A DNA stretch of 14,829 nucleotides from an uncultured Alphaproteobacteria bacterium (GCA_944391545.1 CALXTZ010000026.1:1-14829), one strand, 5' to 3'. Counted from the first letter of the stretch, positions 1 through 5,938 are shown. Program-made: numbers and translations. The notes: generated by a model from the letters alone, not told the origin.

Positions 1-105
1 TGGAGCAAAGATGGCCGGAAAGCGTTGAAAATCAAGGGCTGGAAGGCTCCCAATCAGTTGGTAAGGATGAGGTCGGCGGTTCGAATCCGCCCAGCAGCTC
101 CATAA
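1..105 (+). CDS. C-terminal end of an unidentified protein reading through the tRNA-Thr remnant (partial)
   Basis: Frame 1 is open from the window edge to a TAA at 103-105 and gives 34 residues. The first 19 residues are Lys/Trp-rich and basic; the last 15 are simply the translation of the tRNA 3' half (ending IRPAAP). A gene that reads into a tRNA-derived attachment core is common at the ends of integrated elements, because the coding sequence picks up a new tail from the core. The family cannot be recognised from so little sequence. It could also be a fortuitous open frame. Its start lies outside the window. Confidence 0.3.
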   Translation, partial: WSKDGRKALKIKGWKAPNQLVRMRSAVRIRPAAP

Positions 106-2273
106 AGCCACACCAATCTGGATATTTTAAGCGGAACGCTTAGAGTATCAAGGGGTGTGGCCTTTTTTATTCCCTCGAAATCTGCGTTCAGTACAATAGA
201 TATTTTCGGGATTGTTAGAGTGGAAAAAGAAGTTTCCGCAGAGGGCTGGCCTGTTATACCCCTCTTTGGTTTGGAAGCGCCCTTTTTCCCCGGCAAAAAG
301 GCCGCTCCGAGCAAAAGAAACAAGTACGAAAAAGACGATTCCGATTTGATGGTCTTATCACCATCAAGCCAGCATCCTGAACAGTCTATGCGGTGGCGGC
401 GCCAAAAAGGGCACCGCCTTTTTCCATGCCCAGATTTTATCTCAATTTGTGCCCAAAGAGTATAACCCGGAGCACCCGATGGAACTGCAGTGCTGGTCAG
501 TATTGCTCCCGTCAAAAAGGGCGCTTTTTGAATCAACGTTTGCGCCACGCGTTGCACCAATCGTTCCTGTGCCCCGCTGATAATCACACAAGCCAATCGC
601 CCGAACGGCGGCATGCTCAACAATCGGCGTGCTTCGATTTCCGCATCCATAAAAGCCGTCCGATCCCCGGTTTCCATCGCTTTAATCACGCCGTTTTCGG
701 GGCTGTACGTCTGTAAATAAGTATCGCCTTTTTTATCTGCCCGCCCGGCGCGCCCTGATACTTGCTGCAACAATTGAAACGTTCGTTCGGAGGCACGCAA
801 ATCGCCGCCCGATAATCCAAAATCCGCATCAATAATCCCGACCACCGTCAAATCCGGAAAGTGGTGCCCTTTGGCCAACATCTGCGTTCCAATCAGAATA
901 TCAATTTCTTTGTGCATCAATCGTGTCGTCATCTCTTCAAACTGTGCCGGCGTTGAAACCGTATCGCTAGTAATCACTTCCACACGTGCGTTTGGGAATA
1001 AAGCACACACTTCTTCTTCAATGCGTTCGACACCGGGGCCGCACGAAATAAAACAGTCTTTTTCACCGCAAGCCGGGCATACCGTCGGCAGCGGTATCGT
1101 GTAACCGCAATGATGGCATTGCATCACGTGTTGGCGGCGGTGTTCGGTTAATAACACAGAACAATGCGGGCATTTGATTTTTTCGCCGCACGCTTTACAC
1201 AATATCATGGGTGCATACCCGCGTCGGTTTAAAAACAACAACGTTTGATTATGGTGTTCAATCGCTTGAGCCATTGCGGTTATCAACGGCATCGACAGGT
1301 ATCCTTTGCGTTTTTCCTTTGACCGCATGTCGATGATGTGCAGTTCCGGCAAAGCTGCATTCGCATATCGTTCGGGCAACCGCACGCACGCGTACCGCCC
1401 GTCCAACACATTGCAATACGTTTCAATCGACGGCGTCGCCGAAGCCAACACCACAGGAAACTTGCCTAAATGCGCCCGGACAATGGCCATGTCGCGCGCT
1501 TGGTACACGACGCCGTCTTCCTGTTTATAAGACGCGTCATGTTCTTCATCGACCACAATCAGGCCTAAATCCCGGTACGGCAAAAACAAAGCCGACCGCG
1601 CCCCAACAATCACGCGGGCTTCGCCGGATACTACCGCTTGCCACGTGTCGCGTCGAACTTTAGGCGTTAAACCTGAATGCCAACACGCGGGCTTCACCCC
1701 AAACCGCCGTTCAAATCGATCTAACCACGCCGACGTCAACGTGATTTCCGGCAACAAAACCAACACTTGATGGCCGCGTTTTAACGCCGCTGCCACCGCT
1801 TCAAAATACACTTCGGTTTTGCCTGACCCCGTCACGCCGTCTAATAACGTGACTTGAAATCCGGTTGTTTGGCTCAAAGCGTTAACAGCTTTTTGTTGTT
1901 CGGGCGAAAACGTCATGGTAGACGGTTTTAAATCCGGCACTTGAAAAACGATGGGTTTGCGGCTTTGTTTGTCCATATCCGCGACCGGCAAAGCCATTTT
2001 TAACACCAATCCCGGCGGCGCGACGGTATAAGACGCGACCCAATCCACGAAAGCGCGATTAACCGCCGTCATCGGTGGGACATCCATGACCGATTCGACG
2101 GGTTTGATTTTCGCGTCCGGAAAAGCCGTATCGACCGGTGCATCCCACACCACGCCGACCAAGGTTTGTCGCCCGAACGGCACGCGTACGAACGTTCCCG
2201 CTGGCAACGTATCTTCAGCAAAATACGTGCAAACGGAAAACAGATTGGGCAGCAGAACAGATATTTTTTGCAT
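54..2273 (-). CDS. priA: Primosomal replication-restart helicase PriA with an altered C-terminus
   Basis: PriA is the 3'-5' superfamily 2 DNA helicase that recognises stalled or D-loop forks and reloads the replisome. The frame has the N-terminal fork-binding domain (about residues 1-100), Walker A GVTGSGKT (146-153), DEEH box (242-245), helicase motif ASATPS (277-282) and NRRGYAP (349-355). It also has eight zinc-ligand cysteines in four CxxC pairs (359/362, 368/371, 386/389, 399/402), GTQMLAKGH (462-470) and the late motif SGRAGRA (506-512). Recognisable homology stops near residue 586 (about position 516). The usual C-terminal domain of roughly 80 residues, with its GPxPAPL-like start, is not seen in any reverse frame. 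Instead the frame continues about 150 residues through non-PriA sequence, the reverse of the terminator and the tRNA remnant, to a stop at 54-56. The start ATG (2271-2273) suits the family but lacks a clear SD. Probably C-terminally truncated; function uncertain. Confidence 0.85.
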   Translation of the reverse strand: MQKISVLLPNLFSVCTYFAEDTLPAGTFVRVPFGRQTLVGVVWDAPVDTAFPDAKIKPVESVMDVPPMTAVNRAFVDWVASYTVAPPGLVLKMALPVADMDKQSRKPIVFQVPDLKPSTMTFSPEQQKAVNALSQTTGFQVTLLDGVTGSGKTEVYFEAVAAALKRGHQVLVLLPEITLTSAWLDRFERRFGVKPACWHSGLTPKVRRDTWQAVVSGEARVIVGARSALFLPYRDLGLIVVDEEHDASYKQEDGVVYQARDMAIVRAHLGKFPVVLASATPSIETYCNVLDGRYACVRLPERYANAALPELHIIDMRSKEKRKGYLSMPLITAMAQAIEHHNQTLLFLNRRGYAPMILCKACGEKIKCPHCSVLLTEHRRQHVMQCHHCGYTIPLPTVCPACGEKDCFISCGPGVERIEEEVCALFPNARVEVITSDTVSTPAQFEEMTTRLMHKEIDILIGTQMLAKGHHFPDLTVVGIIDADFGLSGGDLRASERTFQLLQQVSGRAGRADKKGDTYLQTYSPENGVIKAMETGDRTAFMDAEIEARRLLSMPPFGRLACVIISGAQERLVQRVAQTLIQKAPFLTGAILTSTAVPSGAPGYTLWAQIEIKSGHGKRRCPFWRRHRIDCSGCWLDGDKTIKSESSFSYLFLLLGAAFLPGKKGASKPKRGITGQPSAETSFSTLTIPKISIVLNADFEGIKKATPLDTLSVPLKISRLVWLYGAAGRIRTADLILTN
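58..102 (+). tRNA. 3' half of tRNA-Thr(GGT), attachment-site remnant
   Basis: The segment begins with an anticodon loop TTGGTAA (anticodon GGT) and the 3' strand of the anticodon stem GGATG. A variable loop follows, then a perfect T arm (GGCGG, loop TTCGAAT, CCGCC at 75-91), an acceptor 3' strand CAGCAGC, discriminator T and encoded CCA at 100-102. Upstream bases 1-57 do not supply the D arm, the 5' acceptor strand or the CATCC needed for the anticodon stem, so this is not a functional tRNA gene. Tyrosine-recombinase elements that use tRNA genes commonly duplicate exactly this stretch (anticodon loop to 3' end). The intact gene would then lie at the far end of the element, left of the window. 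Confidence 0.75.
107..168 (+). terminator. Intrinsic terminator after the tRNA-Thr remnant
   Basis: GCCACACC (107-114) pairs with GGTGTGGC (154-161), followed closely by six T (163-168). The long loop contains its own perfect hairpin TAAGCG-GAA-CGCTTA (128-142). The position five bases after the tRNA CCA suggests it is the native terminator of the original tRNA-Thr gene. If so, sequence to the right of 102 is the ancestral chromosome. Confidence 0.65.
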
Positions 2274-2320
2274 TTTGGCTTTTTCTTTTTTATGATATGG
2301 ATATAAAGGTAACCAAAAGC

Positions 2321-3283
2321 ATGCAAGAATTCAAGGATTTTCAACAAACCACTACACCGCGCGTTTTGTCGATGATTGAAGCGTGGCAAAAGTGGTTGTC
2401 GGCCGAACGGCGATTGTCGGCTTTGACGGCGGAAAGCTATTTTTTGGACTTGCGGGAATTCATGGATTTTTTATCATCCGACATCGGGCACCCGGTGGAT
2501 AAGTGCGATTTGATGGATTTGTCTGTGACGGATTTAAGGTCTTTTTTGGTGTATCGCAGTTCTCATCAAGTCGCGCGGTCATCCATTGCGCGCAACATGT
2601 CAACCGTGCGTAATTTTTATCGGTTTTTATCCAAAACGTATGACATCGAAAACACGGCCGTGCGCGTTGTTCGTCCGGCCAGACCGCCTAAAACGTTACC
2701 CAAGCCGTTGGAACAAGACGATGCGTTGGCTTTGTTGGGGGCAGCGCAAAAAATGCAAAAAGAAAAGTGGCAAGGTTTGCGAGACGTTGCTTTGCTGACC
2801 TTGCTTTACGGGTGCGGGTTGCGGATTTCCGAAGCGTTGGCTTTGAACGTCGGCGACATTCCGCGCACGAACGATGTGTTGGTGATTACCGGCAAAGGCA
2901 ACAAACAACGCATGGTGCCTTTGTTGGGCGTGGTGAAAAAAACCATCGATATGTATTTAAAGGAACGACCGGTTGACACCAAAGACGCACCTTTGTTCAT
3001 CGGCAGCCGCGGCGAACGACTCACCCCGGGCGTCATACACCGCCACATTCGGAAGTTAAGGACATTTTTGGGTTTGCCGGCCACGGTAACGCCGCACGCG
3101 TTGCGCCACAGCTTTGCCACGCATTTATTGACGGCCGGCAGCGATTTAAGAAGCGTTCAAGAACTTTTGGGCCACGCGTCGTTGTCGGCAACGCAACGGT
3201 ACACAGAAATTGATACGGTTCGGTTGAAAGCAGTGTATGACCACGCCCATCCGCGCGCCCATTTGAAAAAAGAGGAAGAATAA
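2321..3283 (+). CDS. xerC: Chromosome-dimer-resolving tyrosine recombinase XerC
   Basis: XerC acts with XerD at the chromosomal dif site to resolve chromosome dimers at division. The 320-residue product has an N-terminal SAM-like core-binding domain (about 15-110) and a C-terminal catalytic domain. The full catalytic set is visible: Arg168 (GLRISE), Lys192 (GKGNK), His259 and Arg262 (PHALRHSFATHLL), His285 (LLGHASL) and nucleophile Tyr294 (RYTEID). The ending KAVYDHAHPRA is typical of XerC. ATG 2321 is chosen because AAAGGT stands 10 bases before it. ATG 2297 has no SD, and frames starting further upstream run into priA. Divergent priA-xerC is a known alphaproteobacterial arrangement, so this is the host enzyme rather than the phage integrase. 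Only about 47 bases separate the two starts, so their promoters must overlap or lie within the opposing gene. Confidence 0.93.
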   Translation: MQEFKDFQQTTTPRVLSMIEAWQKWLSAERRLSALTAESYFLDLREFMDFLSSDIGHPVDKCDLMDLSVTDLRSFLVYRSSHQVARSSIARNMSTVRNFYRFLSKTYDIENTAVRVVRPARPPKTLPKPLEQDDALALLGAAQKMQKEKWQGLRDVALLTLLYGCGLRISEALALNVGDIPRTNDVLVITGKGNKQRMVPLLGVVKKTIDMYLKERPVDTKDAPLFIGSRGERLTPGVIHRHIRKLRTFLGLPATVTPHALRHSFATHLLTAGSDLRSVQELLGHASLSATQRYTEIDTVRLKAVYDHAHPRAHLKKEEE

Positions 3284-3364
3284 TTCGTTTTTCGTCAGAC
3301 CATCCGTTGCTCCACCGGGGCACTTGCATCCAGTCCCTTTTTCTTCCCCTGTCTCGTTTTCTCA

Positions 3365-3407
3365 AAAACGCTTGCCCGCCGCCCAAACCCATTCGGGCAA
3401 GCGTTTT
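3365..3407 (+). terminator. Strong intrinsic terminator after xerC
   Basis: A perfect 14-bp inverted repeat (AAAACGCTTGCCCG, 3365-3378; CGGGCAAGCGTTTT, 3394-3407) encloses a 15-base loop. The A tract on one side and T tract on the other let it act in both directions. It lies about 80 bases after the xerC stop. Confidence 0.8.
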
Positions 3408-3668
3408 CCTTCTCTCCTTTTTTTCATCAGAGCCCTTCCCCTCCGCGTCGCGAAGAATTCCAGGCAACCCGTTGAAGGCAGACAAAATATCATCCCCTCA
3501 AACCCGAGCGGATAACATTTTCATCTTCTTCCAACGGGTTGACGGAAATCCATTCCGTTTTACGGCGGAGCGAACGGTAGGCTCCAAGGCTGTTCTCGTT
3601 TTTTTCCGAAAGTCTGTGTTTGGCTTGATTTATTTTCCTGCTCCGGTGGGAAAATTCAATAAAAATGT
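3408..3668. other. Intergenic stretch without a supported gene; several inverted repeats
   Basis: No frame here has both a good start and a recognisable product. Visible structure: CAACCCGTTG (3465-3474) and its exact complement CAACGGGTTG (3532-3541), 57 bases apart; a hairpin ACGGAA-ATCCA-TTCCGT (3542-3558) followed by four T; and a hairpin GGAGC...GCTCC (3567-3585) before a T-rich run at about 3599-3606. A small RNA or a decayed gene is possible, but neither can be shown. Confidence 0.4.
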
Positions 3669-3696
3669 TTGACTTTTAACCGGTTCCTGCTATTGT
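3669..3696 (+). promoter_or_regulatory. Sigma70-type promoter for the structured RNA
   Basis: TTGACT (3669-3674), a 16-base spacer and TATTGT (3691-3696). Transcription would start at about 3702-3705, exactly where the first hairpin of the downstream RNA begins. Confidence 0.55.
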
Positions 3697-3702
3697 GAAT
3701 AA

Positions 3703-3903
3703 CAGACAGACATGGGTCTGTCCGGAGCTAGTAACTCCTTATACATATGGGTCGAGGTACAGCGACCTCAAATAAATGTGCCGGCATTTACCCAAACGGG
3801 TGGATGTCGGCCAAAATAAGGCTTTGCCGAATATGGTCGGCCGGTTCATATGTAACGGTTACTAGCATCCGCCCACCTTTTTTCAGGTGGGTTTCGTCTT
3901 TTT
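3703..3903 (+). ncRNA. Candidate structured RNA or cis-regulatory leader, family unknown
   Basis: Starting at the predicted +1 there is a 7-bp hairpin GACAGAC-ATGG-GTCTGTC (3705-3722). A long-range closing helix follows: GCTAGTAAC (3727-3735) pairs perfectly with GTTACTAGC (3858-3866), continued across an internal loop by TACATATG (3742-3749) with CATATGTA (3847-3854). Inside are several small hairpins: GAGGT-ACAGCG-ACCTC, TAAATG-TGCCGG-CATTTA, CCC-AAAC-GGG, and TCGGC...GCCGA. The RNA ends in the intrinsic terminator at 3872-3903. GGGTGGATG (3798-3806) can alternatively pair over 9 bp (one GU) with CATCCGCCC (3866-3874), which would take the 5' arm of the terminator. It sits directly before the SD of the next gene, so it could be a riboswitch-like attenuator or a free small RNA. 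It does not match tmRNA, SRP RNA, RNase P or 6S RNA as I know them. Confidence 0.55.
3872..3903 (+). terminator. Intrinsic terminator ending the structured RNA
   Basis: CCCACCT (3872-3878), a six-base loop TTTTTC, AGGTGGG (3885-3891), then a T-rich tail TTTCGTCTTTTT. It stops 17 bases before the next start codon, the position expected of an attenuator. Confidence 0.65.
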
Positions 3904-3920
3904 ATGAATGGAGAAACCTG

Positions 3921-4193
3921 ATGACAGCTTTAACACCGATCTACCTTTCCGAAAAAGTCTTTACGGAAGACAGCCGCGTTCAACTGGCTCTTGATTTACA
4001 TGCTATTCGGTCACATTTACACAAACATTTAAGGACTGTCGCAACCGAATCCGGTTTATCGGCCGAACAAATCGACGACATGGAAATGGGCGTATTTGAA
4101 TATGTCGATCATCAATACAATATTCGCCCGTTACTCACTTTGTTGGATTATTACGGTGAACCGATTGATTTGTATTTATCCAATTATCATTAA
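3921..4193 (+). CDS. Small HTH-like protein of unknown function (90 aa)
   Basis: ATG 3921 is chosen because GGAGA lies about 6 bases upstream. An earlier in-frame ATG at 3747 would code straight through the structured RNA and terminator and is rejected. The product is mostly helical. Residues about 28-85 look like a divergent Xre-type helix-turn-helix: a segment with SGLSAEQIDDMEMG resembles the second and third helices, and LLTLLDYYGEPIDLYL resembles the usual last helix and strand of that fold. This is pattern matching only. It has no visible enzyme motif, signal peptide or membrane segment. It converges with the repressor gene and follows the structured RNA, so it may be controlled by it. 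It could be a host gene or the left edge of the phage-derived locus. Confidence 0.65.
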   Translation: MTALTPIYLSEKVFTEDSRVQLALDLHAIRSHLHKHLRTVATESGLSAEQIDDMEMGVFEYVDHQYNIRPLLTLLDYYGEPIDLYLSNYH

Positions 4194-4220
4194 AGAAATA
4201 CTTCCCGCTTAAATAAACAC

Positions 4221-4251
4221 AGCCGTTTTGTAAAAGCCTTTTACTGGCTGA
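4221..4251. terminator. Palindrome between convergent genes, possible terminator
   Basis: CAGCC and GGCTG flank an inner GTAAAAG-C-CTTTTAC repeat around the stop codon of the repressor gene. It may end transcription from either side, but it lacks a clear T run. Confidence 0.3.
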
Positions 4252-4876
4252 CCCACAAAACACGCGCCATCCAGGCAACGTCTTGAGGTGCAAACGAACG
4301 GTCAGCATGTGTTGGATTTAATGATTTTAATTCAATTTGAGATGCTGTTTGACGCTTTAATTCCTTAACCATGACTTCGCCGGATTTTGTTTTTAAAACG
4401 ACACGATCGCCTTTGCGAATTTCGCTATCCGGGCTGATAATCAACCGATCGCCTTCCCGATAAACCGGTTCCATGCTGGTGCCGCACACTTCCAACGCAT
4501 ACACGGGTTTGTGAAACGTCATCGGGCAATCAATCGCATCCCAACCGGCACTGCCGACCGGAAAGCCCGCATCATCAAAATACCCGTCTTTTCCGGCTTG
4601 TGCAAACCCCAACAACGGAATCGTCGGTTGAACGGGCTTCATATCCTGACCCGTCAGCCGAATAAATTCATCCAATCCGGTGTTGGTCGCCGCCAGCACT
4701 TTATTCAAGCTTTCCATCGATAACCACCGCTTGCGTCCGTCCGGCCCAACCCGTTTGCTTTTATTAAAAGCCGTCGGATCTAATCCCGCTTTTTGCGCCA
4801 TCGCCGACAAAGACAGCCCTTTTTGAACCGCCAGCTGATCAATGCCTTTCCAAATTTCAACATAAGACAGATGCAT
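4241..4876 (-). CDS. S24-family self-cleaving transcriptional repressor (CI/LexA type)
   Basis: The 211-residue protein has an N-terminal helix-turn-helix (about 14-45) and a C-terminal S24/LexA-like peptidase domain. Expected autocleavage site Ala94-Gly95 (FAQAG), nucleophile Ser134 (CGTSMEP) and general-base Lys171 (VMVKEL) are present; the 37-residue Ser-Lys spacing equals that of LexA. Such repressors cut themselves when stimulated by RecA filaments, which relieves repression after DNA damage. The start ATG (4874-4876) has AAGGAAAAAGC in front. It has its own promoter on the minus strand, and its presumed operators lie between that and the divergent promoter. Similar S24 regulators occur widely in alphaproteobacterial chromosomes, so a host role is possible. 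The operator match at the structural operon points to phage control. Confidence 0.85.
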   Translation of the reverse strand: MHLSYVEIWKGIDQLAVQKGLSLSAMAQKAGLDPTAFNKSKRVGPDGRKRWLSMESLNKVLAATNTGLDEFIRLTGQDMKPVQPTIPLLGFAQAGKDGYFDDAGFPVGSAGWDAIDCPMTFHKPVYALEVCGTSMEPVYREGDRLIISPDSEIRKGDRVVLKTKSGEVMVKELKRQTASQIELKSLNPTHADRSFAPQDVAWMARVLWVSQ

Positions 4877-4909
4877 GCTTTTTCCTTTTCTGAAAATTTT
4901 CCTGAAATC

Positions 4910-4938
4910 AATTTACCATAGGAATTTTGTTTTGTAAA
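4910..4938 (-). promoter_or_regulatory. Promoter of the S24 repressor gene
   Basis: On the minus strand TTTACA (4933-4938), a 17-base spacer and TAAATT (4910-4915). The -35 hexamer overlaps the palindromic operator at 4936-4957, so the repressor can control its own synthesis. The spacer contains a further CATAGGAA half-site. Confidence 0.6.
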
Positions 4939-4957
4939 TAGGAAAATAAACCTATTT
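4936..4957. promoter_or_regulatory. Presumed repressor operator O1
   Basis: Perfect palindrome AAATAGG (4936-4942), 8-base A/T centre, CCTATTT (4951-4957). It overlaps the repressor -35 box and ends five bases before the -35 box of the divergent promoter. A close match occurs at 5827-5845. Confidence 0.6.
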
Positions 4958-4962
4958 TTATA

Positions 4963-4991
4963 TTGACACAGGACATGACTTGTCGTATATA
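4963..4991 (+). promoter_or_regulatory. Divergent promoter of the two-gene early operon
   Basis: Consensus TTGACA (4963-4968), a 17-base spacer, TATATA (4986-4991). It should start transcription near 4998, ahead of the strong SD GGGAGGA of the gene at 5033. Confidence 0.75.
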
Positions 4992-5032
4992 TACTTTGTT
5001 CTTGTTTTGTTCTTTATTTTAGGGAGGAAGAG

Positions 5033-5449
5033 ATGATCAGAAAATCAAGCTATCGTGCGGATTACAGACAAAGCGAACCGTTTTTGACGGCCGAAGAAGC
5101 GTGGATGTGGTGTTGCTGGTGCGAAATGCACAAATGCGATAACAGCCCATCATCTAGCCGAACGTCTGTTGCACGTCCGTGCGAATCGAGCGATATTTTA
5201 ATTGTCTTGAAACGTTTGGTAACAACCGGTCAATTAAACCAGGCACATATTCGGGTGTTGTCGAAATTCGGATTGGAACAAGCACCGCCACATATTGCTT
5301 TTGGTGCTGGGTTGGATGAATGCCGCTTGTGGCGCGAAGCGTTATTCGTGATGGAACCGGTTTTGATTCAAAAAGGGATTGTTTATCCGGATGAAGACGA
5401 TGCATATCCGTTTTCGTGCTTACAATGTAATTACAAAATGGGGTGTTGA
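5033..5449 (+). CDS. Conserved-looking Cys-rich protein of unknown function (138 aa)
   Basis: First gene after the repressor-controlled promoter, with a strong SD GGGAGGA five bases before ATG. The product is soluble, with a basic start and an acidic end. It has two cysteine clusters: CCWCEMHKC (27-35) and a C-terminal CLQCNYKMGC (129-138), which could bind metal. The middle (about 50-115) is predicted helical. I have a loose memory of similar proteins (start with Arg/Tyr-rich segment and AEEAWMW, later MEPVLIQKGIV) upstream of T7-like structural genes in alphaproteobacterial prophages, but know no function. The position suggests an early or regulatory role (Cro-like, activator or antiterminator), but no helix-turn-helix is obvious. 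Confidence 0.75.
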   Translation: MIRKSSYRADYRQSEPFLTAEEAWMWCCWCEMHKCDNSPSSSRTSVARPCESSDILIVLKRLVTTGQLNQAHIRVLSKFGLEQAPPHIAFGAGLDECRLWREALFVMEPVLIQKGIVYPDEDDAYPFSCLQCNYKMGC

Positions 5450-5450
5450 T

Positions 5451-5852
5451 ATGATTGGTCCAAAATGTGCCGGTCATCGGCAAACCACTGCTTTAATCGG
5501 CTTTGGCGGCCAACCGACTTTCTGGTGGATGCGCTTTTTAAAAAAGGGGTTTTATCATTGTGTTGTCGCGTTGGGAGACGCTTCAAACGGGTGGGTACTC
5601 ATCGACCCGCTCGCCCATTACACCGACTTAATTTTAATTACCGACGGCGATTTAAAAGGCTTCTTACACGCGCACGGCTATCGCGTCGTCGAAATGCCGA
5701 TTCAAACGCCGCCACTGCATCGCTTGAAACTCATGCCCTACACCTGCGTGGAAACAGCTAAACGCTTTGTCGGCATTACCGATCGGCGGATTTGGACGCC
5801 GTATCAACTCTATCGGCATGTGTTAAAAATAGGAAAAAAATCCTTGACATAG
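5451..5852 (+). CDS. Possible permuted papain-like (NlpC/P60 superfamily) protein, 133 aa
   Basis: ATG 5451 is one base after the TGA of the preceding gene, so translation is probably coupled; no own SD is clear. Earlier in-frame ATGs lie inside the previous gene. The motif FYHCVVALGD (34-43) followed by WVLIDP (48-53), and later YTCVETAKRFVG (97-108), recalls the His-first, Cys-second order of circularly permuted papain-like proteins such as the YiiX/LRAT group, with His36 and Cys99 as candidate catalytic residues. This is inference from motif order. No signal peptide or membrane segment is visible. The last codons carry the operator and -35 box of the structural promoter. It may be a peptidase or amidase, or have no enzyme activity. 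Confidence 0.7.
   Translation: MIGPKCAGHRQTTALIGFGGQPTFWWMRFLKKGFYHCVVALGDASNGWVLIDPLAHYTDLILITDGDLKGFLHAHGYRVVEMPIQTPPLHRLKLMPYTCVETAKRFVGITDRRIWTPYQLYRHVLKIGKKSLT
5827..5845. promoter_or_regulatory. Presumed repressor operator O2 at the structural promoter
   Basis: AAATAGGAAAAAAATCCTT shares AAATAGGAAAA, the 8-base centre and CCT with the palindrome at 4936-4957, though its right arm is less complete. It abuts the -35 box. A further CATAGGAAT half-site (5848-5856) lies in the promoter spacer. Confidence 0.5.
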
Positions 5853-5872
5853 GAATAAAAGTATGATATAAG
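5844..5872 (+). promoter_or_regulatory. Strong promoter of the phage structural operon
   Basis: Consensus TTGACA (5844-5849), a 17-base spacer, TATAAG (5867-5872); start expected near 5879. It is embedded in the 3' end of the preceding gene and followed by a leader of about 100 bases before the first structural gene. Confidence 0.75.
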
Positions 5873-5910
5873 AGTCGTTAGTTACCCGGCAGACGTGTAT
5901 TTAAATCAAT

Positions 5911-5938
5911 CCCTCTGATGCAAATCAGGGGGTTTTTT
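5911..5938 (+). terminator. Intrinsic terminator in the structural-operon leader
   Basis: CCCTCTGA (5911-5918), loop TGCAAA, TCAGGGGG (5925-5932; one GU pair), then six T. It stands between the strong promoter and the first gene. An outer pair CCCGGC (5885-5890) with GCCGGG (5943-5948) encloses it. As placed it would stop most transcripts after about 60 nt unless antitermination occurs. Confidence 0.7.

Noticed and set aside
58..102. A complete, functional tRNA-Thr gene
   Set aside because: No D arm, 5' acceptor strand or matching 5' anticodon stem in the 57 bases upstream.
157..465. A 102-residue plus-strand gene opposite the priA tail
   Set aside because: No SD, no recognisable domain, and it starts inside the terminator T run; probably a chance frame.
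2321..3283. The tyrosine recombinase as integrase of the adjacent phage locus
   Set aside because: It pairs divergently with priA as in other alphaproteobacteria and has the XerC-type C-terminus; it is the housekeeping recombinase.
3033..3485. Minus-strand frame over the end of xerC and its terminator
   Set aside because: It is the antisense of xerC codons plus the palindrome and has no recognisable product.
3669..3903. 6S RNA, tmRNA, SRP RNA or RNase P RNA
   Set aside because: There is no tag-peptide frame or tRNA-like T arm, no SRP tetraloop motif, it is too short for RNase P, and the multibranched fold is unlike the long bubble hairpin of 6S RNA.
3747..3920. N-terminal extension of the 90-residue gene
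   Set aside because: It would translate the structured RNA and its terminator, lacks an SD, and its composition is unlike the rest of the protein.
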